Shown here: one piece after another, positions 54,355-62,409 of the stretch | Layout of the letters: each line of letters opens with the position of its first letter | How positions within the stretch are numbered: position 1 is the stretch's first letter | DNA from: Chryseobacterium lathyri | GTDB lineage: Bacteria > Bacteroidota > Bacteroidia > Flavobacteriales > Weeksellaceae | Assembly: GCF_030812195.1 (NCBI RefSeq) | Contig: NZ_JAUSSF010000001.1 | Location: 620,001 to 684,000, forward strand | DNA length: 64,000 bases | Reading direction: 5' to 3' | Notes under the pieces: generated by a model | Told to the model about the DNA's origin: nothing | The model's database searches: none | What the model saw: only the letters and a program-made list of their open reading frames with translations | Program-made: the position numbers and the translations under genes

Positions 54355-54960
54355 ATGAAAAAAGCGTTAATAATCGTAGATGTACAGAATGATTTCTGTG
54401 AAGGCGGCGCATTAGCAGTTCCGGAAGCCAATGAGGTCATTCCCTATATCAATCTTCTGATGGAAGAAAATGAATATGACCAGATTGTTCTCACTCAGGA
54501 CTGGCATCCTGCCGACCATAAAAGTTTTGCCAGTAACAACAACAGAAAAGTTGGAGAAAGCATTATCCTGAATGGAGTTCCACAGTTTATGTGGCCGGAT
54601 CATTGTATCCAGGGTACTTTCGGGGCGGAATTCCACAAAGACCTGAACAGAGATAAAGTAACCCACATCATTCAAAAGGGGAAAAATACAGAAATTGACA
54701 GCTACAGCGGATTTCAGGACAATAATCACTTTATGAAAACTGGACTCGATGATTTTTTAAAATATCATGAGATCCAGCTGCTTGAAGTTGTTGGTCTTGC
54801 CATGGATTATTGTGTGAAATTTACATGTACGGATGCAATTGCAAACGGATATATCACATGCCTTCATTTCAATGGAACGAAAGCAGTTAACGTAAAGCCG
54901 GATAATGGCAGAGATGCTATTTATGAGATGATTCAGAAAGGAGTTACAGTTCTGGGATAG
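54355..54960 (+). CDS. pncA: Nicotinamidase/pyrazinamidase
   Basis: 201 residues from ATG 54355 (MKKALIIVDVQNDFC); an extension to 54289 has no family character. Isochorismatase-like fold with catalytic Asp in VDVQNDFC, Lys in IQKGKNTEIDSYSGF, and Cys in LAMDYCVKFTCTDA; metal ligands in LTQDWHPADHKSF. It deamidates nicotinamide for NAD salvage. Confidence 0.93.
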   Translation: MKKALIIVDVQNDFCEGGALAVPEANEVIPYINLLMEENEYDQIVLTQDWHPADHKSFASNNNRKVGESIILNGVPQFMWPDHCIQGTFGAEFHKDLNRDKVTHIIQKGKNTEIDSYSGFQDNNHFMKTGLDDFLKYHEIQLLEVVGLAMDYCVKFTCTDAIANGYITCLHFNGTKAVNVKPDNGRDAIYEMIQKGVTVLG

Positions 54961-55022
54961 GACTTTAGCTATATAAATAATGAATTTTTGGCAAGCCCTA
55001 CAATTGCTTTAATAAACCGATA

Positions 55023-55059
55023 AAAAAATGCGCGGAAATAAAATTTCCGCGCATTTTTT
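55023..55059. terminator. Bidirectional terminator between pncA and the pseudouridine synthase gene
   Basis: A perfect 17-bp stem with GCGCGGAAAT / ATTTCCGCGC at its core and A/T runs on both sides (arms 55023-55039 and 55043-55059). It serves pncA (62 bp after its stop) and perhaps the convergent gene ending at 55160. Confidence 0.85.
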
Positions 55060-55159
55060 ATACTTATAATTTTCTTAAATGATTCAATAAGCTGGGCTTT
55101 CAATTATGATCCGGAATCAACAGATTCACCAGTCGTCATAATTTATAACTCAAACTCGG

Positions 55160-56344
55160 TTAAAGCATTTTAAGATTATTAACTTCCAGATCTGTAAGGA
55201 TCCTCCAGTGTCCACGTTTGATATTCTTTTTCGTAAGACCTGCAAACATTACCCTGTCTAAAGCTTCCACTTCATATCCAAGTCTTTGGAAAATTCTTCT
55301 GATCACACGGTTCCATCCGATATGAATTTCGATTCCTATCTCATTTTTCGGTTTTCCTTCAATAAAAGAAATCTGATCTACAACTGCTATCCCTTCATCA
55401 AGGCGGATACCTTCCACAATCAGTTTCATATCTTCATGGGTTAGTTTTTTATCCAGTGTTACGTGATAGATTTTTTTGGCATCAAAAGAAGGGTGAGTCA
55501 GCTTTTTCGTCATATGCCCGTCATTTGTTAAAAGAATAACTCCAGTTGTAGAACGATCCAGCCTTCCTACAGGAAACAAACGGTATGGTGATGCATTAGC
55601 AACCAGATCCATCACTGTTTTTCTGGCTTTGTCGTCCTTAGTTGTAGAAATATATCCCTTTGGCTTGTTCAAAAGGACATATACCGGCTTTTCCGGAGTA
55701 ATACCCTGTCCATCGAAAACTACTTTATCAGTCTTCTGAACCTGATAGCCCATTTCATTCACTACTACTCCGTTTACTTCCACAAGTCCCTGGGTAATCA
55801 GTTCGTCAGCCTCTCTTCTGCTGCAGATTCCTGAGTTGGCGATATACTTATTAAGACGGATGGTGTCTTTATGAACATCTTTTTCAATTTTGTTTAGCCT
55901 TCTTTTCTGTACAAAAGATCTCGCCTTATCATCATTTTTGTCATCTCCGCCGGACGGTCTTCTTCCGTATTTCAGGCTGCCTCTTTCATACTTGTCTCTG
56001 GTATCAAAACTCTTTCCCCCTCTTTTAGGAGCCGGTTTGCCAAAAGTCTTTCTCTCACGTCCTTCGGTTGAATTCGTGATGTAAGCTCTGCTCTCAGTCT
56101 TAGCTGCAGGATCTTCATCTTTGCCGGCAAAACTTTCTCCGCTTTTCTTAAAAGGTTTGGGTTCAAACTTCGAATTGCTTCCTTTATAGTCGGAATTTCT
56201 TTCACCAGCTTTTGGAAAAGACTTCTTAAAAGGTTTTGATCCTGAAGAATTTCCAGATCTAGAAGCACGAGAATCATCAGAATTGTTTCTTGTTGAAGTT
56301 CTTGGTCTTTTTGGTCTTTCTGAATTATTGTTATCTCTGCTCAT
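55160..56344 (-). CDS. 16S/23S rRNA pseudouridine synthase (RsuA/RluB family) with long basic extension
   Basis: 394 residues. Residues 1-150 are a low-complexity basic region with repeated KPFKKS and Arg/Ser-rich stretches, probably an RNA-binding tail. Then an S4 domain (IRLNKYIANSGICSRREADELI) and the catalytic domain with GRLDRSTTGVILLTNDG (catalytic Asp) and VLLNKPKGYISTTKD. The C-terminal core is of normal length; the extension is frequent in Bacteroidota. The promoter -7 box is TATCTTTG at 56366-56359. Confidence 0.92.
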   Translation of the reverse strand: MSRDNNNSERPKRPRTSTRNNSDDSRASRSGNSSGSKPFKKSFPKAGERNSDYKGSNSKFEPKPFKKSGESFAGKDEDPAAKTESRAYITNSTEGRERKTFGKPAPKRGGKSFDTRDKYERGSLKYGRRPSGGDDKNDDKARSFVQKRRLNKIEKDVHKDTIRLNKYIANSGICSRREADELITQGLVEVNGVVVNEMGYQVQKTDKVVFDGQGITPEKPVYVLLNKPKGYISTTKDDKARKTVMDLVANASPYRLFPVGRLDRSTTGVILLTNDGHMTKKLTHPSFDAKKIYHVTLDKKLTHEDMKLIVEGIRLDEGIAVVDQISFIEGKPKNEIGIEIHIGWNRVIRRIFQRLGYEVEALDRVMFAGLTKKNIKRGHWRILTDLEVNNLKML

Positions 56345-56358
56345 TCTAAAAATTTCTG

Positions 56359-56407
56359 CAAAGATAGTAATTTAGTTACGAGTTAAAAATTAAGAATCAT
56401 AACTTTG
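56359..56407. promoter_or_regulatory. Divergent -7 elements of the pseudouridine synthase and aroB genes
   Basis: TATCTTTG on the minus strand (56366-56359), 15 bp before ATG 56344, and TAACTTTG on the plus strand (56400-56407), 39 bp before ATG 56446. Confidence 0.6.
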
Positions 56408-56445
56408 CAGAATAGTTTTATTTTAATTTTATAGAAACTCCAATA

Positions 56446-57492
56446 ATGATAACAATATTAAACGATGATTTTTCTCAATTAAATAACTTCCTGCACGAAA
56501 AATCTTTCAGTAAGATCTTTATTTTAGTTGATGAAAACACCCACGAATATTGTCTTCCTGTGCTTTTGGGCAATATGGAAACAAACTTAAACTTCGAAAT
56601 TTTAGAAATTGAAGCTGGTGAAGAAATGAAAAATATCCAGACTGCCAACCAGCTATGGGAGATTCTTACCGAAATGCAGGCAGACAGAAAAGCACTTGTT
56701 ATTAACCTTGGTGGCGGTGTGATTACGGATATGGGTGGTTTTGTTGCGTCAACCTATAAAAGAGGAGTTCAGTTCATTAATATTCCTACTACCCTTTTAT
56801 CAATGTGTGATGCCTCTATCGGAGGAAAAACGGGTATAGACCTGATGCATTATAAAAATATGGTAGGAACTTTTGCATTCCCTGAACAGATTTTTATTTA
56901 CCCTAAATTTCTGGAAACACTTCCATTTAAAGAATTACGGAGTGGTTTTGCAGAAATGCTGAAGCATGGCCTTATCGCCGATAAAGCTCATTGGGAAAGT
57001 CTTATTCAGGTCCACAAACTCGATGTAGAAGCGGTAGTTCCCCATATTCAGACTTCAATGGATATTAAACAGGAGGTAGTGGAAAAAGATTTTCATGAAA
57101 GAAATATTAGAAAGACCTTAAATTTCGGGCATACAATCGGACATTCCATAGAAAGTCTCTGCCTTAGCCAGGGAAATCCTATCCTTCACGGTGAAGCCGT
57201 TGCTATGGGAATGATTTGTGAGGCCCATCTGGCTTATCTTGAAGATCTTATTACCCAACAGGAAGCCGACGGGATTATTGAAAATATTCAGAGGTACTAC
57301 CCTTACCTTGACATAAGCGATTTTACAGATGAAAGCATTACTGCACTTTTGTTAAATGATAAAAAAAATACGGACAGTAAAATTAATTTCTCATTAGTCT
57401 CAGGAATCGGTTCATGTACATATGACCACCAATGCAGTCAGGAAAACATTTTAAAGTCTTTGGATTTTTACAGAAAACTGAATAATGCTTAA
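56446..57492 (+). CDS. aroB: 3-dehydroquinate synthase
   Basis: 348 residues. NAD and zinc signatures: GGGVITDMGGFVAS, PTTLLSMCDASIGGKTG, KHGLIAD, NFGHTIGHSIE and HGEAVAMGM. It converts DAHP to 3-dehydroquinate, the second shikimate step. It is a single gene, divergent from the pseudouridine synthase; full length. Confidence 0.95.
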   Translation: MITILNDDFSQLNNFLHEKSFSKIFILVDENTHEYCLPVLLGNMETNLNFEILEIEAGEEMKNIQTANQLWEILTEMQADRKALVINLGGGVITDMGGFVASTYKRGVQFINIPTTLLSMCDASIGGKTGIDLMHYKNMVGTFAFPEQIFIYPKFLETLPFKELRSGFAEMLKHGLIADKAHWESLIQVHKLDVEAVVPHIQTSMDIKQEVVEKDFHERNIRKTLNFGHTIGHSIESLCLSQGNPILHGEAVAMGMICEAHLAYLEDLITQQEADGIIENIQRYYPYLDISDFTDESITALLLNDKKNTDSKINFSLVSGIGSCTYDHQCSQENILKSLDFYRKLNNA

Positions 57493-57568
57493 TTTTTTTA
57501 TATAGAAAGAATCATCTTTCCTTATTATTTTCACGGATAATAATTTAGACTGTCTCTAAACAAATGTT

Positions 57569-57580
57569 TGATTTTAATCA
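57569..57580. promoter_or_regulatory. Crp/Fnr-like palindrome upstream of the first barrel gene
   Basis: TGATTTTAATCA fits the same pattern as the three Crp/Fnr-like sites, but no -7 box lies at the matching distance on either strand. It is about 90 bp upstream of the sigma-54-type promoter, so it could be an accessory site or a chance AT-rich match. Confidence 0.25.
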
Positions 57581-57666
57581 TAAATAATTGATAATCAGAT
57601 AATTGCATTATCGATATCTACTTTTTAAACGTCTATTTTAACTGACTTTTATCATGTTGTTTGTTT

Positions 57667-57683
57667 TTGGCAAGCAATTTGAA
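57667..57683 (+). promoter_or_regulatory. Sigma-54-type promoter of barrel gene 1
   Basis: TTGGCAAGCAATTTGAA: GG at -24 and G at -12 with exactly 12-bp GG-to-G spacing. The -12 box has TTGA in place of TTGC, a partial mismatch. Transcription would start near 57694, 78 nt before ATG 57772. Confidence 0.6.
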
Positions 57684-57771
57684 AGATACTCTGCGTCAAA
57701 CTCAGTAGTAAGTTTTTGACAGTAGTAAAATTTAAAATTAGAAATAGTAAAATATTAAAAAAATTAAAGTT

Positions 57772-58407
57772 ATGAAAAAGTTAATTTTAGGATTAGCAGT
57801 AACTGCAAGTTCATTAGCATTTGCTCAACAGACTCCATCATCTTCTTCTAACCCGGTAACATTTGGTGTAAAAGGTGGAATGAACGTATCTTCTCTTTCT
57901 AAAGACGAAGGTTTAGATGATCAAAAATCTAAAATCGGTTTCAACGCAGGGGTTTTTGCTAATATTCCAGTAGCAGAATCATTCAGTGTTCAGCCTGAGG
58001 TATTGTACTCTCAATATGGTGCAAAAGCAGATTACACTTTATTAGGAACTAAATATTCTTCTTCAACAAAATTAGATTATATCGCAGTACCGGTAATGTT
58101 CCAGTACAACCTGATCCCTAATCTTTATTTAGAAGCAGGTCCTGAATTCGGATTCTTGGTGAGTGCAAAGAATAAAATCAAAAATGAAAATAACGGAAAT
58201 TCTTCTACTTCCGATAACTACAAGGATGATTTGAAAACATTCAACTTTGGTATTGGTTTAGGAGCAGGATATTACTTCACTCCAAACTTTGGAATTACAG
58301 CAAGATATGTTGCTGGTCTTACAGATGTTGCTAAGGACAGACCTAACGGATCTGACGCAGTAAAAAACAATGTATTCCAGGTAGGATTAGCTTATAAATT
58401 CAAATAG
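57772..58407 (+). CDS. Outer-membrane beta-barrel protein 1 (PorT family)
   Basis: 211 residues. Signal peptide MKKLILGLAVTASSLAFAQ, then an 8-stranded barrel (VTFGVKGGMNVSSLS, FNAGVFANIPVAESFSVQPEVLYSQ, YLEAGPEFGFLVS, FGIGLGAGYYFTPNFGITAR) that ends in AYKFK. It is the first of four tandem paralogs; it differs most in its extracellular loops. Function unknown; such barrels are membrane structure or adhesion proteins. Confidence 0.9.
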   Translation: MKKLILGLAVTASSLAFAQQTPSSSSNPVTFGVKGGMNVSSLSKDEGLDDQKSKIGFNAGVFANIPVAESFSVQPEVLYSQYGAKADYTLLGTKYSSSTKLDYIAVPVMFQYNLIPNLYLEAGPEFGFLVSAKNKIKNENNGNSSTSDNYKDDLKTFNFGIGLGAGYYFTPNFGITARYVAGLTDVAKDRPNGSDAVKNNVFQVGLAYKFK

Positions 58408-58450
58408 TAAGCTTTAACATTCAGAAACAAATTTTATATTCAATAGAAAG

Positions 58451-58481
58451 CCGGATTAATTTATTTTAATTCGGTTTTTTT
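58451..58481 (+). terminator. Terminator after barrel gene 1
   Basis: CCGGATTAA (58451-58459) pairs with TTAATTCGG (58466-58474, one G-T pair), followed by seven T. Confidence 0.75.
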
Positions 58482-58507
58482 ATGTGCATAATTCTTAATC
58501 TGCTTTT

Positions 58508-58523
58508 TTGGCAAGGAGTTTGC
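58508..58523 (+). promoter_or_regulatory. Sigma-54-type promoter without a gene directly behind it
   Basis: TTGGCAAGGAGTTTGC has the full -24 (TTGGCA) and -12 (TTGC) elements with 12-bp GG-to-GC spacing. The next start codon is over 200 bp away and a terminator lies between (58616-58644), so it either drives a roughly 110-nt RNA or is left over from a deleted gene. Confidence 0.6.
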
Positions 58524-58615
58524 CTATAGTAGATAAGCGCTGAAAGCATTGCTATTTTGTCAGTGTCTACAGCCAAAGTTTCTTCATATATAAATTGATT
58601 TCAAATAGAAAGGGC

Positions 58616-58644
58616 CAGGTTTATTTATTTAAGCCTGACTTTTT
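58616..58644 (+). terminator. Orphan terminator in the barrel array
   Basis: CAGGTTT (58616-58622) pairs with AAGCCTG (58631-58637, one G-T pair), then TTTTT. The flank TCAAATAGAAAG...ATTTATTT resembles that of the terminator at 58451-58481, which suggests duplication. Confidence 0.55.
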
Positions 58645-58678
58645 CGCTTTCAATATGATATTTGTCATTTTATTCTCT

Positions 58679-58694
58679 TTGGCGGGAATTTTGC
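58679..58694 (+). promoter_or_regulatory. Sigma-54-type promoter of barrel gene 2
   Basis: TTGGCGGGAATTTTGC, with correct spacing and -12 TTGC. Transcription would start near 58706, 24 nt before ATG 58730. Confidence 0.6.
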
Positions 58695-58729
58695 TGAAGT
58701 ATGGGGAAATAAATTAAAACTTTATAATC

Positions 58730-59413
58730 ATGAAAAAACTAATTCTAGGATTAGCAATGGCAGCAAGCCTTTCGGTTAATGCTCAGGAAAAAACTAAATC
58801 TTCTACGCCCGTTACATTTGGAGTTAAAGCTGGATTCAATGCTTCAACGCTAAGTAAAGTGGACCAGTATGATAATGACCAGACACTGAAGCCTGGTTTT
58901 AATGCAGGAGTATTTGCCAATATTCCGGTAGCAGAAAAATTCAGCATCCAGCCGGAGCTTCTTTTTAATCAGTTAGGTTCAAAAACTGAAGAAAGAGAAG
59001 TGTATTATATTAATTCTGACAGATACAAAAGAGAGGTAGATTATAAGAAAACACTGAACTATCTTACCATACCTGTAATGGTACAGTATAATATTCTTCC
59101 TCAGCTTTATGTAGAAGCTGGTCCTGAATTTGGGTTTCTGTTAGGAGGAAAAGACAAAGGAGATATTACAACTGTCAAAACTTCTGGAAATACTACCAAT
59201 ACACAGGCAACGACCTTTTCAGAAAAAATCGTTAAAGATTTATATAATAAATTCAATTTCGGAATCGGTATTGGTGCCGGATATTATTTTACACAGAATT
59301 TTGGGGTAACAGCCAGATTTACTGCCGGTATTACAGATATCTATAAAGAAAACAGTTCAGATGCCGTTAGAAACAACGCATTCCAGGTAGGTGTAGCTTA
59401 CAAATTCAAATAA
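58730..59413 (+). CDS. Outer-membrane beta-barrel protein 2 (PorT family)
   Basis: 227 residues. Signal peptide MKKLILGLAMAASLSVNAQ; barrel strands as in the neighbours (VTFGVKAGFNASTLS, FNAGVFANIPVAEKFSIQPELLFNQ, YVEAGPEFGFLLGGKDKG, FGIGIGAGYYFTQNFGVTARF), end AYKFK. It lies 4 bp before barrel gene 3 and so shares its message. The closest relative by eye is gene 3. Confidence 0.9.
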   Translation: MKKLILGLAMAASLSVNAQEKTKSSTPVTFGVKAGFNASTLSKVDQYDNDQTLKPGFNAGVFANIPVAEKFSIQPELLFNQLGSKTEEREVYYINSDRYKREVDYKKTLNYLTIPVMVQYNILPQLYVEAGPEFGFLLGGKDKGDITTVKTSGNTTNTQATTFSEKIVKDLYNKFNFGIGIGAGYYFTQNFGVTARFTAGITDIYKENSSDAVRNNAFQVGVAYKFK

Positions 59414-59417
59414 TAAT

Positions 59418-60110
59418 ATGAGAAAATTATTTTTAGGATTAGCCGTTACGGTAGGCTCATTGGTATTTGCACAGGAAAAAACAGAAACAAAATCTAAATC
59501 TCCCATTACTTTTGGAGTAAAGGGAGGAATGAATATTTCTTCTCATACTGATGGAAACGAGGCTACTTATTATTGGTCAAATTATGAGCGAAAGGCAAAA
59601 ATTGGTTTTAATGCAGGAGCTTTCGTCAATATCCCGATTTCGGGCAAATTCAGTGTTCAGCCGGAAATATTGTATAACGGACTGGGCTCAAAAATAGAAA
59701 GCACCATAAACTTTGATATTCCTGATGCCAGAATGAACAATAAAGAAACCTTTTCATTAAGCTATCTTTCAGTTCCATTAATGCTTCAGTATAATCTACT
59801 GCCTGAATTATATGTAGAAGCAGGTCCTGAATTCGGATTCCTTCTGGGCGGAAGATCTAAAGGAGATCTTACCCAAATCAGCAATCAGGATGGAGCAAGC
59901 AGTACTCAGAGTTATTCTGATAAAATTGTCAAGGATTTATTCAATAAATTCAATTTTGGAATAGGGATCGGAGCAGGATATTATTTCACTCAAAATCTTG
60001 CAGTTACAGCCAGATTTACAGCTGGAGTAACGGATATCTATAAGTACAATACATATGACGCCGTCAGAAACAACGCATTACAGGTTGGTTTAGCTTATAA
60101 ATTCAAATAG
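59418..60110 (+). CDS. Outer-membrane beta-barrel protein 3 (PorT family)
   Basis: 230 residues. Signal peptide MRKLFLGLAVTVGSLVFAQ; the barrel has the same strand order and the common YVEAGPEFGFLLGGRSKGDL and KFNFGIGIGAGYYFTQN blocks. It starts 4 bp after gene 2 without its own promoter. It is more similar to gene 2 than to gene 1 or 4. Confidence 0.9.
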   Translation: MRKLFLGLAVTVGSLVFAQEKTETKSKSPITFGVKGGMNISSHTDGNEATYYWSNYERKAKIGFNAGAFVNIPISGKFSVQPEILYNGLGSKIESTINFDIPDARMNNKETFSLSYLSVPLMLQYNLLPELYVEAGPEFGFLLGGRSKGDLTQISNQDGASSTQSYSDKIVKDLFNKFNFGIGIGAGYYFTQNLAVTARFTAGVTDIYKYNTYDAVRNNALQVGLAYKFK

Positions 60111-60130
60111 AGGTATATATTTTCAAGATA

Positions 60131-60160
60131 ATGTCGGATCATTTTGGTCCGGCATTTTTA
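60131..60160 (+). terminator. Terminator after barrel genes 2-3
   Basis: ATGTCGGA (60131-60138) pairs with TCCGGCAT (60148-60155, one G-T pair), followed by TTTTT, 20 bp after the stop. Confidence 0.75.
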
Positions 60161-60378
60161 TTTTCCACCCCTGAAAAGGATACAGATTCAAAATTTCAAT
60201 TGACTCTTCTTCCATTTTAACTCTATGTTAAATCGACAACATAAATTCAATTTTACTAAAAAACATTATTGTAAAACAAATTTCCATAATATAATTTTTC
60301 TTAAAAAACAGTTAAAAACACAAACCATGTAATATGGAAAACCTTCACTAAAGCCCTTTAAATAAGGGGTTTTGAAGT

Positions 60379-60394
60379 TTGGCAAGCATTTTGC
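60379..60394 (+). promoter_or_regulatory. Sigma-54-type promoter of barrel gene 4
   Basis: TTGGCAAGCATTTTGC, followed by A, is the best match of the four: TTGGCA at -24, TTGCA at -12, 12-bp spacing. Transcription near 60406, 54 nt before ATG 60460. It shows that a frame extension to 60379 is not coding. Confidence 0.68.
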
Positions 60395-60459
60395 AAAATA
60401 CATCAAGTCTGATTGAAAAATCGGGTGAAAGTAAAATAGTAAAATTAAAAAATAAAATT

Positions 60460-61167
60460 ATGAAGAAGTTATTTCTAGGGTTGGCAGTTGCTGCTGGCAT
60501 GATGACGTTTGCTCAGGAAACAAAAACAGTAAGCACAGAACCAATCAAAAAAGAAACACAGCCTATCAGATTCGGTATTAAAGCAGGTGGAAACTCATCT
60601 TATTTCAGTGAGCAGAAATTGAGCCTTAACAACCAGAAAATCGGATTTCATGCAGGGGTTTTAGTTAATATTCCACTTTCTCAGAAATTCAGCTTACAGC
60701 CGGAAGTTTTATACAACCAATTAGGAGCCAAAAGTGTGATCTCTTCTACGGATGTAACTGTTGGTGATACCAACATTAAAACGAAAAGCGATTACAAAAC
60801 TACCATGAACTATATTTCAGTTCCTTTAATGGTACAGATGAGACCTACAGAGAGATTTTACGTAGAAGCAGGACCTGAGTTCAGCTATTTTATCAACGGG
60901 AAAAATTCTGGAAACAGTACTATTTCTACCACTACAGGAGGTGTAACAAATACTCAATCTGTATCTAATTCAGAAGACATTGATAAAGATAACGTTAACA
61001 AGTTTAATTTAGGTCTTGGTTTAGGTCTTGGATATGATATTACTCAAAATATTGGGATCAACGCAAGATATATCAACAGTCTTACGGATATGAGAAACCA
61101 AAAGCCTGAGGGTACTGAGCCATTGAACCACAGAACATTCCAATTAGGCTTGAATTATAAATTCTAA
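60460..61167 (+). CDS. Outer-membrane beta-barrel protein 4 (PorT family)
   Basis: 235 residues from ATG 60460 (MKKLFLGLAVAAGMMTFAQ); the 27-codon extension to 60379 is promoter DNA. The signal peptide is followed by the same barrel (IRFGIKAGGNSSYFS, FHAGVLVNIPLSQKFSLQPEVLYNQ, YVEAGPEFSYFINGKNSG, FNLGLGLGLGYDITQNIG), end NYKF. It is the most diverged of the four. Confidence 0.88.
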   Translation: MKKLFLGLAVAAGMMTFAQETKTVSTEPIKKETQPIRFGIKAGGNSSYFSEQKLSLNNQKIGFHAGVLVNIPLSQKFSLQPEVLYNQLGAKSVISSTDVTVGDTNIKTKSDYKTTMNYISVPLMVQMRPTERFYVEAGPEFSYFINGKNSGNSTISTTTGGVTNTQSVSNSEDIDKDNVNKFNLGLGLGLGYDITQNIGINARYINSLTDMRNQKPEGTEPLNHRTFQLGLNYKF

Positions 61168-61195
61168 CAGAAGACAATCAATTATTTAACCTAGT

Positions 61196-61229
61196 AAAGC
61201 CCGGACTTAAATTTTTAAGTCCGGGCTTT
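61196..61229 (+). terminator. Terminator after the barrel array
   Basis: AAAGCCCGGACTTAAA / TTTAAGTCCGGGCTTT, a 16-bp stem with a 2-nt centre, followed by CGTTTTT; 29 bp after the stop. Confidence 0.82.
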
Positions 61230-61322
61230 CGTTTTTATGGATTTGGGAAAGATTTTAGACGGAGACATGAGTTTTTATATCAATCAGTAACTAAACTCTC
61301 AAACCGTATCCGGTAGCTCCAA

Positions 61323-62270
61323 TTATTCAAATATTCGCGGATCATCACTGATCACTCCATCTATTCCCATATCTTTTAATTCTTTTAATCTTTTTTGAGT
61401 ATTGACTGTCCAGGGAATAACTTTCATACCCAGCGCATGGCATTCCTGTACAAGTTTTGAAGTAACAAGTGTATGATCGGGACTGTAAATGGTTGGGACA
61501 AAACTCAGAAATTTCATATCTCCGGCTACGCCATTCAGATGATCTGGATACTGCCTGAATCTCGCTGCAGGTATATTTTCGAAATGAGTCTGCTGTTGTG
61601 CCAGTTTTTTATCATCAACTTTTTCCACCAGTAAAGCGGTCATGATCTTAGGATATTCCTTATGAATGATTTCCAGTGTTCTGGGATCGAACGACTGAAT
61701 AATGACACGGTCCTGAATTCCTTTTTGTAGAATAATTTTCATCATCAACTCTACAAATTCCTTTGGTTCAGGATGAAATATATTGTCAGAGAAAGGACGT
61801 GTTTTGGTTTCTATATTATAAAAAGGTAAAGATCTTTTCAGTTCCCGGGAGTAAGCCTCACATGCATCTATTACGTCTGAGAAGAGCGGTTTTTGAGCCG
61901 TCATCTTCTTTTGATCAGGATAATTATTAAGCTTCTTTAAACCTACGTCAAATGTTTGAATCTTTGCATAAGGCATATCATAAATTTTATAGTAAAAACC
62001 GGAGTCTTTGGGAATATAAGTGCCATCCGGTTTTGTTACCAGCTCAGGAGAAAGAAAAGCATCATGGGAAAGGATTACTTTTTTGTCTTTTGTAATAGCC
62101 AGATCCATTTCCAGTGTTGTGATATTCATTTTTAAAGCATTCTTCATAGCCGGAACGGTATTTTCTGGATATAAAGATTTTCCACCGCGGTGTGCCTGCT
62201 TATCGAAAGACTGAGAGAAATATAACTGGGCAAATCCCAGAAAAAGGCCTGTTAAAAATATGTTTTTCAT
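61323..62270 (-). CDS. Exported glycerophosphodiester phosphodiesterase
   Basis: 315 residues from ATG 62270, chosen because the signal peptide (MKNIFLTGLFLGFAQLYFSQ) begins there; the frame is open to 62345. The GDPD core is complete: DKQAHRGGKSLYPENT, TTLEMDLAITKDKKVILSHD with metal ligands, and GVISDDPR at the end. It releases glycerol-3-phosphate from deacylated phospholipids in the periplasm. Confidence 0.9.
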   Translation of the reverse strand: MKNIFLTGLFLGFAQLYFSQSFDKQAHRGGKSLYPENTVPAMKNALKMNITTLEMDLAITKDKKVILSHDAFLSPELVTKPDGTYIPKDSGFYYKIYDMPYAKIQTFDVGLKKLNNYPDQKKMTAQKPLFSDVIDACEAYSRELKRSLPFYNIETKTRPFSDNIFHPEPKEFVELMMKIILQKGIQDRVIIQSFDPRTLEIIHKEYPKIMTALLVEKVDDKKLAQQQTHFENIPAARFRQYPDHLNGVAGDMKFLSFVPTIYSPDHTLVTSKLVQECHALGMKVIPWTVNTQKRLKELKDMGIDGVISDDPRIFE

Positions 62271-62357
62271 ATGAAGCTTTAATCGTATAAAATTAAAACT
62301 TGCCTTTATATTGTATGATACAGGAATATTAAACTTTTGATACATTTATACAAACAA

Positions 62358-62385
62358 AAGAGCCAGATTTACAAACCTGGCTCTT
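62358..62385 (-). terminator. Terminator after purF
   Basis: AAGAGCCAG / CTGGCTCTT, 9-bp stem, followed on the minus strand by TTTG and T-rich sequence. It lies 25 bp after the purF stop. Confidence 0.75.
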
Positions 62386-62409
62386 CATTTATTTCAAATC
62401 GTTAGACTA

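Larger units (their letters stand above)
58408..58729. other. Spacer between barrel genes 1 and 2, with a promoter-terminator cassette lacking a gene
   Basis: 322 bp without a gene. It contains terminator 1 (58451-58481), a sigma-54-type promoter (58508-58523), a sequence like the 3' end of a barrel gene (TTTCAAATAG near 58600), a second terminator (58616-58644) and the promoter of barrel gene 2 (58679-58694). Confidence 0.55.
60111..60459. other. Spacer between barrel genes 3 and 4
   Basis: 349 bp, AT-rich. A terminator (60131-60160) follows gene 3 and a sigma-54-type promoter (60379-60394) precedes gene 4. I see no gene between; sequence 60200-60370 is unremarkable. Confidence 0.55.

Noticed and set aside
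54988..55007. TTGGCAAG...TTGC as a sigma-54 promoter after pncA
   Set aside because: The spacing between GG and GC is 16 bp instead of 12.
55108..55120. TGATCCGGAATCA as another Crp/Fnr site
   Set aside because: The palindrome is one base longer than the others and no promoter lies at the right distance.
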